A stretch of 64,000 nt of DNA from assembly GCF_000002985.6 (NCBI RefSeq), contig NC_003280.10, positions 2,666,001 through 2,730,000 on the forward strand, read 5' to 3'. The position numbers were made by a program, and so were the translations under genes. This document shows, one piece after another, positions 46,957 through 57,600 of the stretch. Below the pieces are notes generated by a model, which worked only from the letters and a program-made list of their open reading frames with translations, had not been told where the DNA came from and searched no databases. This DNA comes from Caenorhabditis elegans (taxonomy: Eukaryota; Nematoda; Chromadorea; Rhabditida; Rhabditidae). How positions within the stretch are numbered: position 1 is the stretch's first letter; the number at the start of each line of letters is the position of its first letter.

Positions 46957-47640
46957 GTATTCGGGCCTGCGGCCCTCAAACCTGGTTTGTAGGCTTGAGC
47001 GAATAACAATCTGCTTGGAATAGGATTAAAGTTGGCCCACAGTTTCCAAGAGTGTTCGGGCCTGCGGCCCTCAAACCTGGTTTGTAGGCTTGAGCGAATA
47101 ACAGTCTGCTTGGAATAGGATTAAAGCTGGCCCACAGTTTCCATGAGTATTCGGGCCTGCGGCCCTCAAACCTGGTTTGTAGGCTTGAGCGAATAACAAT
47201 CTGCTTGGAATAGGATTAAAGCTGGCCCACAGTTTCCATGAGTATTCGGGCCTGCGGCCCTCAAACCTGGTTTGTAGGCTTGAGCGAATAACAATCTGCT
47301 TGGAATAGGATTAAAGCTGGCCCACAGTTTCCATGAGTATTCGGGCCTGCGGCCCTCAAACCTGGTTTGTAGGCTTGAGCGAATAACAATCTGCTTGGAA
47401 TAGGATTAAAGCTGGCCCACAGTTTCCATGAGTATTCGGGCCTGCGGCCCTCAAACCTGGTTTGTAGGCTTGAGCGAATAACAATCTGCTTGGAATAGGA
47501 TTAAAGCTGGCCCACAGTTTCCATGAGTATTCGGGCCTGCGGCCCTCAAACCTGGTTTGTAGGCTTGAGCGAATAACAACCTGCTTGGAATAGGATTAAA
47601 GCTGGCCCACAGTTTCCAAGAGTGTTCCCTCAAACCTGGT
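46957..47640. repeat. 95-bp tandem repeat, seven near-identical units
   Basis: TCGGGCCTGC begins at 46961, 47056, 47151, 47246, 47341, 47436 and 47531: an exact 95-base period. Units carry a GGGCCTGCGGCCC palindrome, AACCTGGTTTGTAGGCTTGA and AGCTGGCCCACAGTTTCC. Differences are few (CAATCT/CAGTCT/CAACCT, CATGAGTA/CAAGAGTG). The array decays at 47626, where the palindrome is deleted. Confidence 0.95.
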
Positions 47641-47699
47641 TGTTGGCTTAGAATAGGCTTAACGAATGTCCAACAATTGGACCCTAATTGGGCCTGTGG

Positions 47700-49012
47700 C
47701 CCTCAGCCTGAATTATTGAGCTAAGAATAAGAACAGTTGTCCAAAGCTTCTACTTGTACTCTTTTTCAATTACAAAAAAAATTTTGAAAACTATTAAAAT
47801 AATATAATTCTCTTTGCGTGATAAATAAGAAATGAAAAATTGCCACAAAACAGAGGGAGAGAGAGAGTGGAGAGAGAGTTTTTCACGTATTACATATTTT
47901 TGTTCATCTTTTTAGTTTTTCGAAAACTTAAATGATGGCCTACATTTTTGAAATTGGGTCAATCAGCTTTATTTTAGCTTCAAAAAATCGGGCTCATCGA
48001 GAGCTACAAAAAAGTTCCGGATTTGAAATTGATTGGAGCAAAGCCCGAGGTGCTACAGTCCGAAAAGTGGTTTTTCGCCAGTACTTGGGTATGCACAAAA
48101 ATAAAGTACCTTTACTTTTCCGGCTCCCACGGGCTCCACGAGCAAAATCATGATACCCCGATTAGATGACCATACAGGTCAATATTTTTGGAATCGAGAG
48201 AAACAAAAAAAAATTGAAAATTGACCTGGTGAAACCACTTTTATAATTGCTCAAAAAAGCGTCAGCAATATTTTTAAATTTTTCGGACATTTTTCCGGGA
48301 CATTTTAAATTTTCAAAAACGGCCATCTTGGTCGCTATTTAAGAGGAAAAGTGCAGAAATATTGGAAATACGTTTATTATTTGATTCTGCACTAAAAATT
48401 TCAATTTTTGTTAAAAAACTGGTTTGAAGTGGTTAAAATTAGAGAACGCGGTGCGAGAAGAGCCAAGCTAAAGTGGAAAGTACACGTATCTTTGCTGAAG
48501 CCAAACCTATCAAAAAACTTTTTAAAAAATGTTCAAAATTGCATGCTCATTAATTTGTCAGTTCACAGTTTTGCTGAAGAACAAACTGTTTCAGCAATAT
48601 ATATACCTGTTTCAAAAATTGAAAAACTGCAAAACGAAAAACATGTAGACATGATTTATTTCAAAATCATCAACTTTTTCTCTTTTGTTCCGTTCATAGA
48701 TATCGATAATGTAATAAAGAAAAAAAAAGATCTTGTGTAGAAGAAAATGACAAGTAAACGCTCGCCGGCGATGATGATGATAATAATTACGAAAAGAAGG
48801 GGAGGGGAGTGGTGTCTGGAAACTGGGAAGGATAGAAAAAATAGTGATTGCTTGCTTGAGTGGTGACGAACCAAATTTTTGTTGGTGGAAAAAACTTTTT
48901 GAATGGAAAAATAAACAATTGATGTTAAAGGGGACTCTAATTTTCAGAAAATAAATTTCATTTTTTCCGAAAAAAGTTAACTGGCTGATCCAATATGTGG
49001 TGCTTGTGTCGA
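47700..49012. other. Intergenic, no gene seen
   Basis: Contains GAGAGAGAGAGTGGAGAGAGAG (about 47858) mirrored by a similar run at 46281, both followed by TTTTTCACG and a conserved block (GATGGCCTACATTTT). The two flanks of the 95-bp array are therefore themselves duplicated. The final part is the 3' region of the neuropeptide gene. Confidence 0.5.
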
Positions 49013-51352
49013 TTAAGCTGATCGTCGTCGTCGTTTGAGCAGGCAGCTGAGTGGTGAGAACTCGCAGTCGTTCCATCCGTATCCGTCGCCACGTTTTGCG
49101 GTGAGCAGCTCGAATTGGATTCCGGGGTCGACGCCGGTGTAGGACTAGAAATTTTATTAAAATTATATGAAGCTTGAAGATTTTTGGCGGGAAAATTTGG
49201 CTTTAAATGGCTATTATCAATTTTTATATTATTTTTTTAAGCTTATATCTCGATTAATTTTATAGATATTAAATAAGTTTCAACTACAGAATTATAGAAA
49301 ACCTTGTAACAAATGTTATGTTAATTTTAAAAAAATTCGATAAAACTAATGGTAACCCAGTTAGGAACTGATTTGGCTCATGGTGCATCGACCCGGAATC
49401 TCTCCGATTTGGAGCTCGAAGCTTCGTTGATTCTAACAGAAACCAACAAATTGAATATACTGAAATTGTGGAATAAACTTATAACAAAAGTTATGTCAAT
49501 TGGCAATTTTTCACCATTTTTTAAAACAACCTAGATATAGTCTAGTGAAGATGATAAGTTTTTTTTTTTCAATCGATTATAACTCTGGGCTTACTAGAAA
49601 TATCAAAAAGTTTTTAACAGACAAATTGTTAAGCTCAAAATTTCAAATATTTTGTCAATTGAAACTTTTTTGATATCTCTGCCGGTTTTCGAGATATCTA
49701 CGTTTAAATCTAAGTCACGCAGACAGCAGTGAGAGAGGGGGAGAGATTCAGACAGTCTAGCAATCTGCGTCTCTCCCTCACACAGGCTGTCTCGTCTAGC
49801 ATTCTTAAAGTTTAAAATTTCTCTATCGGTTTGGAAAATGTGCCAACCAATAAAAAACCGTCAGAAAATTTGATTCTGATGATTTTCGAAACGGTAGTTT
49901 TATCATTTTGAATTGTAACTTAGATATCTCTTCAAGAAATGACGCTAGCAAAAAATTCTCAATCAACAAATTGTTCAGCTAGAAATTTTAAGTATTTTGC
50001 TAGTTTAAAGTTTTTCATTATCTCTAACGGCTGCGAAGTTACAGGATTTCAAAGATAAGTGGCCACAACAGTGACTGAAAGAGTAGAAGAGGAGTGGAGA
50101 CGCAGACAGTCGCTGCGTCTCCCCTCCTCCCACAATATTTCCCACTTTCTACTTGAACCCGGTGTATCTTCTCAACGAGTAAAATTAGAGAAACAATTTT
50201 AATTGACAAACTGATCAGCATAAGATTTTACACCAAACAAATTTAAATTCAAAGCTAAAAAGGTTTCTGGTGACCTTCCCTCACACCTCTCCCTAATCAA
50301 AAAGTCATAAAGACGGATGTCTCATGCTGTTACAAATTAACGTCAAAAGTTTCATACATCTTGCTCTTTGGAGCAATTAATCTTTTACCCCCACCCCCCC
50401 CCCCCCCCTGCTCATGTCGTATATTTCTAATTTCCCCTACCCTTTGCTCTACGATTTTGCCAATTTTCGAACAAATGACAGCACCACCAAAAGCCTATCG
50501 AAATTACGTCATAAAACCTCTGTGATGTTTTATTGCCCAATTTAGGTTCACATTTTTTCAATTTTTTCAACGTCTTTATTAGTTTGTGTGTGCACAGCTT
50601 TCGGCTTTTGACAGGGATTTGGGTAAGAAAAAATATGGGGGAATGGGGCAAAAAATATATTTAGGCAAGAAAATGAGAGAATAGATGGGAGGTTAAGCTG
50701 GGTATGGGATAAAAATGGCAAAAAAAATTTGGCGAAAAAAAAGTTCAAGATGAGACCATGGAAGTGTGTGGGAAGAACAAGGATATTTTGGGAGTAAGTT
50801 TATTTTGGGAATTTTGGGATATTAGAACTTTCAGCGGAAAATTGTGTGAAACTCCAGACTTTTGCAGTCACATTGTAACCTGAAGCCTGAGGCTTTAAGC
50901 CTAAGCCTAAGCCTAAGCCTAAGCCTAAGCCTAAGCCTAAGCCTAAGCCTAAGCCTAAGCCTAAGCCTAAGCCTAAGCCTAAGCCTAATGCCTTAAGCCT
51001 AAAGCCCTAAGTCTAAAGTCCTAAGCCTAAACTTAAGACCCTGAACCTAAGACCCTAAGCTTAAGACCTTGAACCTAAGACCCTAATTCTAAGGTCTTAA
51101 GCCTGGCCCTAACCCTGAGACCCTAAGCCTACGGCCCAAAGCCTAAGGACCTAAACCTGTTGCCCTAAGCCTAAGCCTAAGCCTAAGACCCCAAGCCCAC
51201 GGCTCAAAACTCAATTTTAGGGAATTTAAGCTCAATTTTTTGTAGATTCTCACCTGTGGTATAATTCGGCCCGCGGAGACGTGTCCCATCATCATTGATG
51301 ACGTGGCAACGAGCAGAAGGAAGAATAGTGTTGTGGAGGTGGAGGATGCCAT
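49013..51352 (-). CDS. Neuropeptide precursor with allatostatin-C-like cyclic core
   Basis: Exon 1 (51254-51352) encodes MASSTSTT plus a hydrophobic signal peptide (LFFLLLVATSSMMMGHVSA) and GRIIPQ, splicing in phase 0. Exon 2 (49013-49144) encodes SYTGVDPGIQFELLTAKR, then GDGYGWNDCEFSPLSCLL, then KRRRRSA and stop: 76 residues in all. The core is bracketed by a KR cleavage site and a KRRRR tract. Its CEFSPLSC has the same Cys-x6-Cys ring as arthropod allatostatin C (Cys-aromatic-Phe-Asn-Pro-x-Ser-Cys), with Phe, Pro and Ser at matching places. That similarity is my inference; the ligand-receptor pair is not known to me. The 2.1-kb intron is full of repeats, including a pure telomere-like array. 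Its neighbour on the same strand is a neprilysin-type peptidase. Confidence 0.78.
49560..49830. repeat. Foldback element of the GAGACGCAG family
   Basis: Inside the neuropeptide intron: arm TTGTCAATTGAAACTTTTTT, core AGAGATTCAGACAGTC...CTGCGTCTCTCC. Confidence 0.7.
49900..50230. repeat. Foldback element of the GAGACGCAG family
   Basis: Second copy in the same intron, with core GTGGAGACGCAGACAGTCGC and TGCGTCTCCCC. Arms TTGCTAGTTTAAAGTTTTTC and TTTTAATTGACAAACTGATC. Confidence 0.7.
50896..51195 (-). repeat. Interstitial telomere array, 15.5 perfect units then degenerate
   Basis: TAAGCC repeats without a single mismatch from 50896 to 50988 (93 bases), followed by about 200 bases of variants (CCTAAGACCCTAA, AAGCCTACGGCC). 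It is the C. elegans telomere hexamer (TTAGGC) read on the minus strand, in the direction of the host gene's transcription. It is the purest of the telomere-like arrays in the window. Confidence 0.95.
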
Positions 51353-51614
51353 TATTCTAGTGGAGCAGCACACAGGCACACAGGAAAAGTTGTGCACGCG
51401 GCTTAGAAGGTTGAAGCGCGCAAAGAATGACATTCCGCCTGGCCACGCCCTCCATGTTACCGCTCGTTTTTGGAGATGGGGGCGGAGCCTGTGGAGCTTC
51501 ACACAATTTTTTTTTTGTTGAGAGGAGATGGGAAATTATATGAAGAAATAGAGAGAGAGAGAGAGAAGGTAATAATAATTGAAAAATTTCAGAAAAAAAA
51601 ATTGATGGGAATCG

Positions 51615-54600
51615 CTACCAGACACGACACTTTTCACGCGGATTCATTTGGCTTCCCGGCTCACAATTGTAGGCTTTCGCGAAATCGTAACTGTTGGAGA
51701 GTGGGCCTTTGACTCTGAAAAAAATTGTTGGGTTTTGAAAGATTAAGCATAAAATTTGGAGAATTTTGTTAGTTGAAAACTTTTTGATAGCTTTCACCGC
51801 TGCGGAGATACAAGAGGTTAAAGTTTATAGAAAATGTAATTTTTTTTATCAGCTTTGACTTTAAACTCAAATATCTCTGCAGGGAAAACTGTCAGCAAAA
51901 ATATGTCAATTGACTTAAGCAGAAAATTTTGAGCATTTTGTCAGTGTAAAATTCTTTGATAGCACGTACCGCTGCGGAGATACAGGGAGTCAAAGGTGGA
52001 AAGCGAGACAGAGAGAAGAGTGTGGGAGGGGAAGAGACGCAGGCTATCTCCTCCCCTGCGTCTCCCCTTCTTCCACGCTATTTCTCCGTTTACACTGTAA
52101 ATGCTTCCCTAATTCTTGCTCTTGTTTCTGCTCATTTTCACATGTTTTTTTTCAAAAAAAAATTCCAAAAACTTTACCTCATTAGCATTTTCCGCCGCTT
52201 CAACGCCTTCGCAACATTTTTTGTGTTTTTTTTTTCGAAAAAAAATGTGTCGGAAACAACACTATGATCTAGACCACAAAATTTTTGAAAAATAATGAAT
52301 CAGTCAACCCCCAGTTGGGAATTGATAACGTTATAAGGGTGGTGACAAGGGTAAAGTACATGAAACTTAGGCCCAGAGGGATTATGTGGTGTTTGGAGTA
52401 ACTTAAATTTTGAAAAATAACTTTTTATCAAAAAAGTATGATTCAGAATTTCAAGCTGATAATTTCTTCGATTGGAAATTTTTCGTTATCTCTTGCCGTT
52501 GAAGAGATATACGCATTTGAAGTAGAAGTGGCGAAATAGTGTGGAGGGAGGGGAGACGCAGAAGGCGAGGCAGCCTGCGTGTCTCCCCCTTCCACACTAC
52601 CTCACTTATAAACTTTGGCCTCCTGTATCTCTGCAATGGGAAGAGCTATCAAAAAAATTTTAACTGGCAAAATGGTTCAAATTTTATGCTTTACAATTTA
52701 TGAATACACAATTCTAGTTTGCGGGGTTCATTGCAAACGTTTTAGGGTGCCACAGTGACCATGAGTGTTTGATTTTCAACTGTTCAACTTTTCACTTCCA
52801 AGTCGAATTTAAAATATTCAAACTTGTGCACATTTGATCTCAACCCTCGCAATTTCCAAGTATTCAAATCCAAATTCAAATTCAAAATCTCACATTTCAC
52901 CAACCCCCACAATAGTGTATCTGTGCTTTCATCCCCCTCACCATCTCGACAAATAAGATCATAACGAAGCGAATTAAAAAAGGATTTTGAGAAGAAGAAG
53001 AAGATGGGTTTTCGAAATAAAGTGGCTCAATTTCTGCTTCTATTTACACAGCAGTAGCCGTGTGCACACACTTTTGGGTACACTAAGGGACGGCTGCTCA
53101 CCGAATAGGTCCCGGAGAGTGCTCGGAAGTTCTCAGCTTGCGGATCGCCTCCTTGTCGTTCATGGTTCCACACCAGATTTGTGCGTAGTTCAGGAAGAAG
53201 AGCTGATCGTGTGTGAGGTTCACTCCGGGTAGCCGTGGTGGGCGCGAATGCCGTTTTTCGTATTTTTTGTAGGCTCTGAAATGACGAACAATGAGTGAAT
53301 AGGGCTTAAAAATAGATATTTGGGAAAGAAATGACATGCAAAAGAAAATTTGCCAATAGGGGGGGGGGGGGGGGGGTCGAACCCGGGACCTTTCGCACCA
53401 TAGGCGAGCCTCTTACCAGATAAGCCATGGGAGTCGAGCACCACGCCGCAGGACTAGCACGTCACTGGGGCATATGGCGCAGCCGGTAATCGCCTCGCCT
53501 TTCACTTTTCAGGCTTAGGTTCGACCCCCAGGCTAGCCATTTAGGTTTTTCTACTCGTAAAATTTAAATTTTTTACTCTCAACCCCCGATTTCTTACCTA
53601 TAAGCCTGCTTTAGACCTCCATTATCAGCGATATTTTCTCCTTTTGTGGATTTTCCATTAATTTGCATATTTATCTGGTCGAGCACATAGCTGGAGTACT
53701 GCTTTTCAATGCACTGCGCCTTATGCTCAAACTTTGAAATTGTGGCGTTGTCCCACCATTGGCGAATATTTCCAAGGTTATCGTACAGGCGTCCTGAAAA
53801 TTTTTTAAACTTTTTTTTTGGGAAAGAGGAAAAAGTGCAAAAGAAACGTCATCTGACTGTTGAATGTTGAATGTTATAAAACAATATGATTCAAGCAAGT
53901 TTCAAAATATCACACATTTTTCTAATTTTTTCTCCTTTTTCCTTCTAGGAACTCTATACAACATGCATGACTTGAAACATTGATGAAAAAAAGTATAAAA
54001 AGGGGGAATTTCAATGAATTCTAATGAATTGATGCGGCTTGGTGAATGACCAGGGAAGGAAGAAGGAAGGAACTTTTTTTTTTAGAAATTCTTGGAATTT
54101 TTGTAACAAAAAAATCCTCCAGAAAATTATTTTAGAATTTTTTTGCTGATGATGACGATGAGACAGTCTGCATTTAAAAAATTCACCTCTATCATCAAAA
54201 CCATGTGTGATTTCGTGTCCGATAACTACTCCGATGCCTCCGAAGTTCATCGAAGACGGGAAGTCTTTGCTGTAGAACACTGGTTGCAAGATTCCGGCGG
54301 GGAAAACTGAAAATTTGAATTTTTGGGTAAGAGTTCTGAAAAGAGTAAAAAATTTTAAACAATTCGTCACTTGGAAATTTTTTTCTATCTCAACCCGTTC
54401 TGGAGATACACCGGCTGGAAGAAAGCGCGTCGAGAGAGCGAGGAGGAGGGGGAGACGCAGACTGTCTCGTTGTCTGCGTCTCCCCATCCCCTTCACTCTT
54501 TTTCCCTTGCATTTCGAACGCCTATATCTCCAGAACGGCAATAGTTAGAGAAAAATTTCCAATTGAGGAAATGTTCATATTTTAATTTTCTTTTTAGTTT

Positions 54601-57600
54601 GGTTAATTTTAAAACTACACTTTACCCGGAACATCTAAAATCACCTAACTTTTAATCTTATAAGCCTCCGTGATGTTAAAAATGGGTCACTAATTGAAGA
54701 TTTATGTGTCCTCATAATCCGTCTCAGTGTGGACAATAGGAGTTAGAAAAATGAAACATTATCGGATTAAGTGGGCTCACTGGAACCGGATTTGAGTCAG
54801 GAGTGGGTGGAAGTTGCCGAAATAGCCGGGAAAGTTTTAAATACGGGAATTCTAGAACTTGAAAAATAGCAATTTAAGAATTCCAGAGATATCAAAGTAG
54901 TGCAATTCATCACTATTATCGTTTTAAAAATTAACAAAAACTTTCCAAACTTTTATGACATGCAAAAGAAAATTTATCACTCGTGGGGTCGAACCTGGGA
55001 CCTTCTGCTTTATAGGTGAGTCTCTTACCAGCTGAGCCATTAAGCCAAACGCCGAGTCGCAGATCAAAAGCGTGGCGCAGCCGGTAAGCGCCTTGCCTTC
55101 TTAATTTCAGAGCTGGGTTCGACTCCCAGACTACCCATTTTGTTTTTTCTACTAGATATTTCCCTAATTTTATTATTTTTCAAGTTTTCACCCACCCCAA
55201 AAACTTACTAATTTCATTTGTATTCGGGCTGTAAAAAGCATTGACCAATGCGGCTCCAGCGACCCATCTGAATTTTTTAAAAATTAATTTAAAACTTTGC
55301 CATTTTTTCTATAAATTTGATCATGAATCACAAAGTATTAGTCATTGAAAATAACTCATTAGTAGTATGTTTTTTATGATGACATTTTTTTTTAGTTTTG
55401 TAGAAAAATTAGAGGGACTGAAAGTTTTTGAAATTGGCTTCATATTGAGATTTGGGTAATTATTTTGGTTATTTTTGTTTAGGTTTTCGAGAAATTTTTG
55501 GATTTTTTTTGGTTAAAACTGGAAAATTAGAAATGGTCGGAAGAGAGAATTTTGAAAATAGTTTGAAATTATAAATTTTCAATTTTTGGGCTCACCTCTC
55601 CCTGTCAACAGCTTCTGTAATCCTCTCCAGAACATCTCGTTGGTATTGCTCGTAAAAACTGAATTTTGTTTGATAATAGTGTCCCGGGTAGACCTGAAAA
55701 GTGGTCTTTTTTCAGATGTTTTTTCGGAAAACTCGATAATTACCTTAAAAGTCTTATACTCATTGTTCACCGCTGCCGGGTCGTTCAAATAATCTGGATA
55801 GCCAATTTTCCGCTTCATCTCGTTTACCTGGAAAAAATTTTTAAACTTTCAGAAATTTTTTTTTCAAATTTTACCTTCTGTTTTGCCGTCTGTTTTGTCT
55901 CCTTAGTGAGCCAATCTTCGCTGAGCAACAAGTCCACGAAAGACTCCATAATCAGTGAAATCATCTCTTCCACCTGAAAATTTTGTAGAAATTGTCGATT
56001 TTTTGTGGGTCACGTGGGAAATTTTTTCACTCGAGTTTTCTTCGAGTTTTCAACTAACACTTTGTAGAGCGGTAAAAGTGAACTCCGTAAAAAATAATTA
56101 ACCACTCGGGGGTTCAAACCCGTGATTTTCTTCTTCACAAGCACACCTCTTACCAGTTGAGCCAAGCGCCACCCACCGCCTCCATTTCGCGGGGCGCATG
56201 GCTCAGCCGGTAAGCGCCTCACCTTCTACTTTTCTGGCATAGGTTCGACCCCAGGCGTGCGATTTAGGTTTTTCTATCCGTAACGTTGGAAATTTTCAGC
56301 CTTTTCAGCCTCAGCCCCCGATTTCTCACCCATAAGCCTGTCTATTTCGGTTAAAATTTTTTTTTTTGAAAATTAAAAAAAATCAGAAAAGCCTACCTGT
56401 TGCTTGGCTTCATGATCAAAATGATTTTTCACATAAATCGCTGACGTGGCCATTGGCATTAGGCTATTGATCCGTGTCACACATCCGTGCCATCGCACTT
56501 TTTGTACATTCATGACTGAAAATTTTTGGTGATTTTTTAAGAATTTTTTTTTGGAATTTTCAAATTTCAAACTTAAACATCTCAGAAGTTATAAGAGTTT
56601 TCTTAAAACAATGTTTACTAGTTAGAAACTTTTTAGTAGCTCTTCTAGGTTTTGAGATATTCGAGGAAAAAACAGAAAAAACTCACTATTCAAAGTCTTG
56701 TAAAACTTGAAAATGGTCAGTGCAAATGGATCGGGGAGGTCTCTGAGCATAGTTTTAAAGAACCAACACCATTCCAGATAGTTCACAATCAATCTGTTAT
56801 CATATTGTGGAATGAGAACATCCAGCCGGCGGAGGAATTCATAGCCGTAGACTACGACTTCCGTGTTGTCATCGAAGGTAATTCGTTTGCCATTCTGGAA
56901 AAAAAGTGGTTTTTTATTTGGAAAAATATCAGAAACTTTGTAAAACTAGCTAAATTTCAACAAATGATTCTTTAAGTTTTTAAAGATTAATAAATGGTCA
57001 GTGCAAAGGTCAGTGCAACTGATGTATTTTAAAAACTGTGTACTTAAATGTTTTTTTCTAAAACTTGTAACTTAGTTATTAAAAAAAAAAACTAAACATT
57101 TGCAACAAAAACCACTAAAAAACTGCTAACAAAAAAAATTAATTTTCCCATTAGAAAACTATTGGAATTTTTAAAATTTTTGAAATTTTACCAATTAATT
57201 TTCAAACCCACATAACTTTTTTCTAAATGAAGCTATCAGTAAGTTATCAACTAGTAAAATATTGCAAATAAAATTTTAAACATTTTTTTAATTTTCAATT
57301 TTTGAAATTTTTTCTCCCAGCCGAGTTACACGCCTTTCAACCCAACCCACCTTCTCATGCAAGTCCTTGAACATTCTATTGAAGAACAGAGGCCAATTGA
57401 AATGCGGCAACGACCTTCTCATCTCTCCCAACGTGATTTTGGTGTAGAGCTCCGCAATATCGTGCCGATGCTCGTCTGCCATAGTTATCTGAAATTTCAG
57501 TCAATTTTTACGTAAAAAGTCAGTAATCAACTCACATTGGCCAGCGCAGTCTCAAAATCGATAATTTCCTTGGCGTCCAGTGTGGCTCTGGTGCGGTCGG

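Noticed and set aside
45762-47633. Repeated cysteine/proline-containing frames across the 95-bp array
   Set aside because: They arise from the satellite units; the period of 95 is not a multiple of three, so no frame is maintained.
48408-49076. Open frames on both strands near 48.4-49.0 kb as a gene
   Set aside because: AT-rich, no splice or family support; only the adjacent exon at 49013-49144 is convincing.
54011-54541. 176-residue minus-strand open frame
   Set aside because: Only its middle ([14 protein letters not shown] to [11 protein letters not shown]) is the real neprilysin exon; the ends read through introns and a foldback element.
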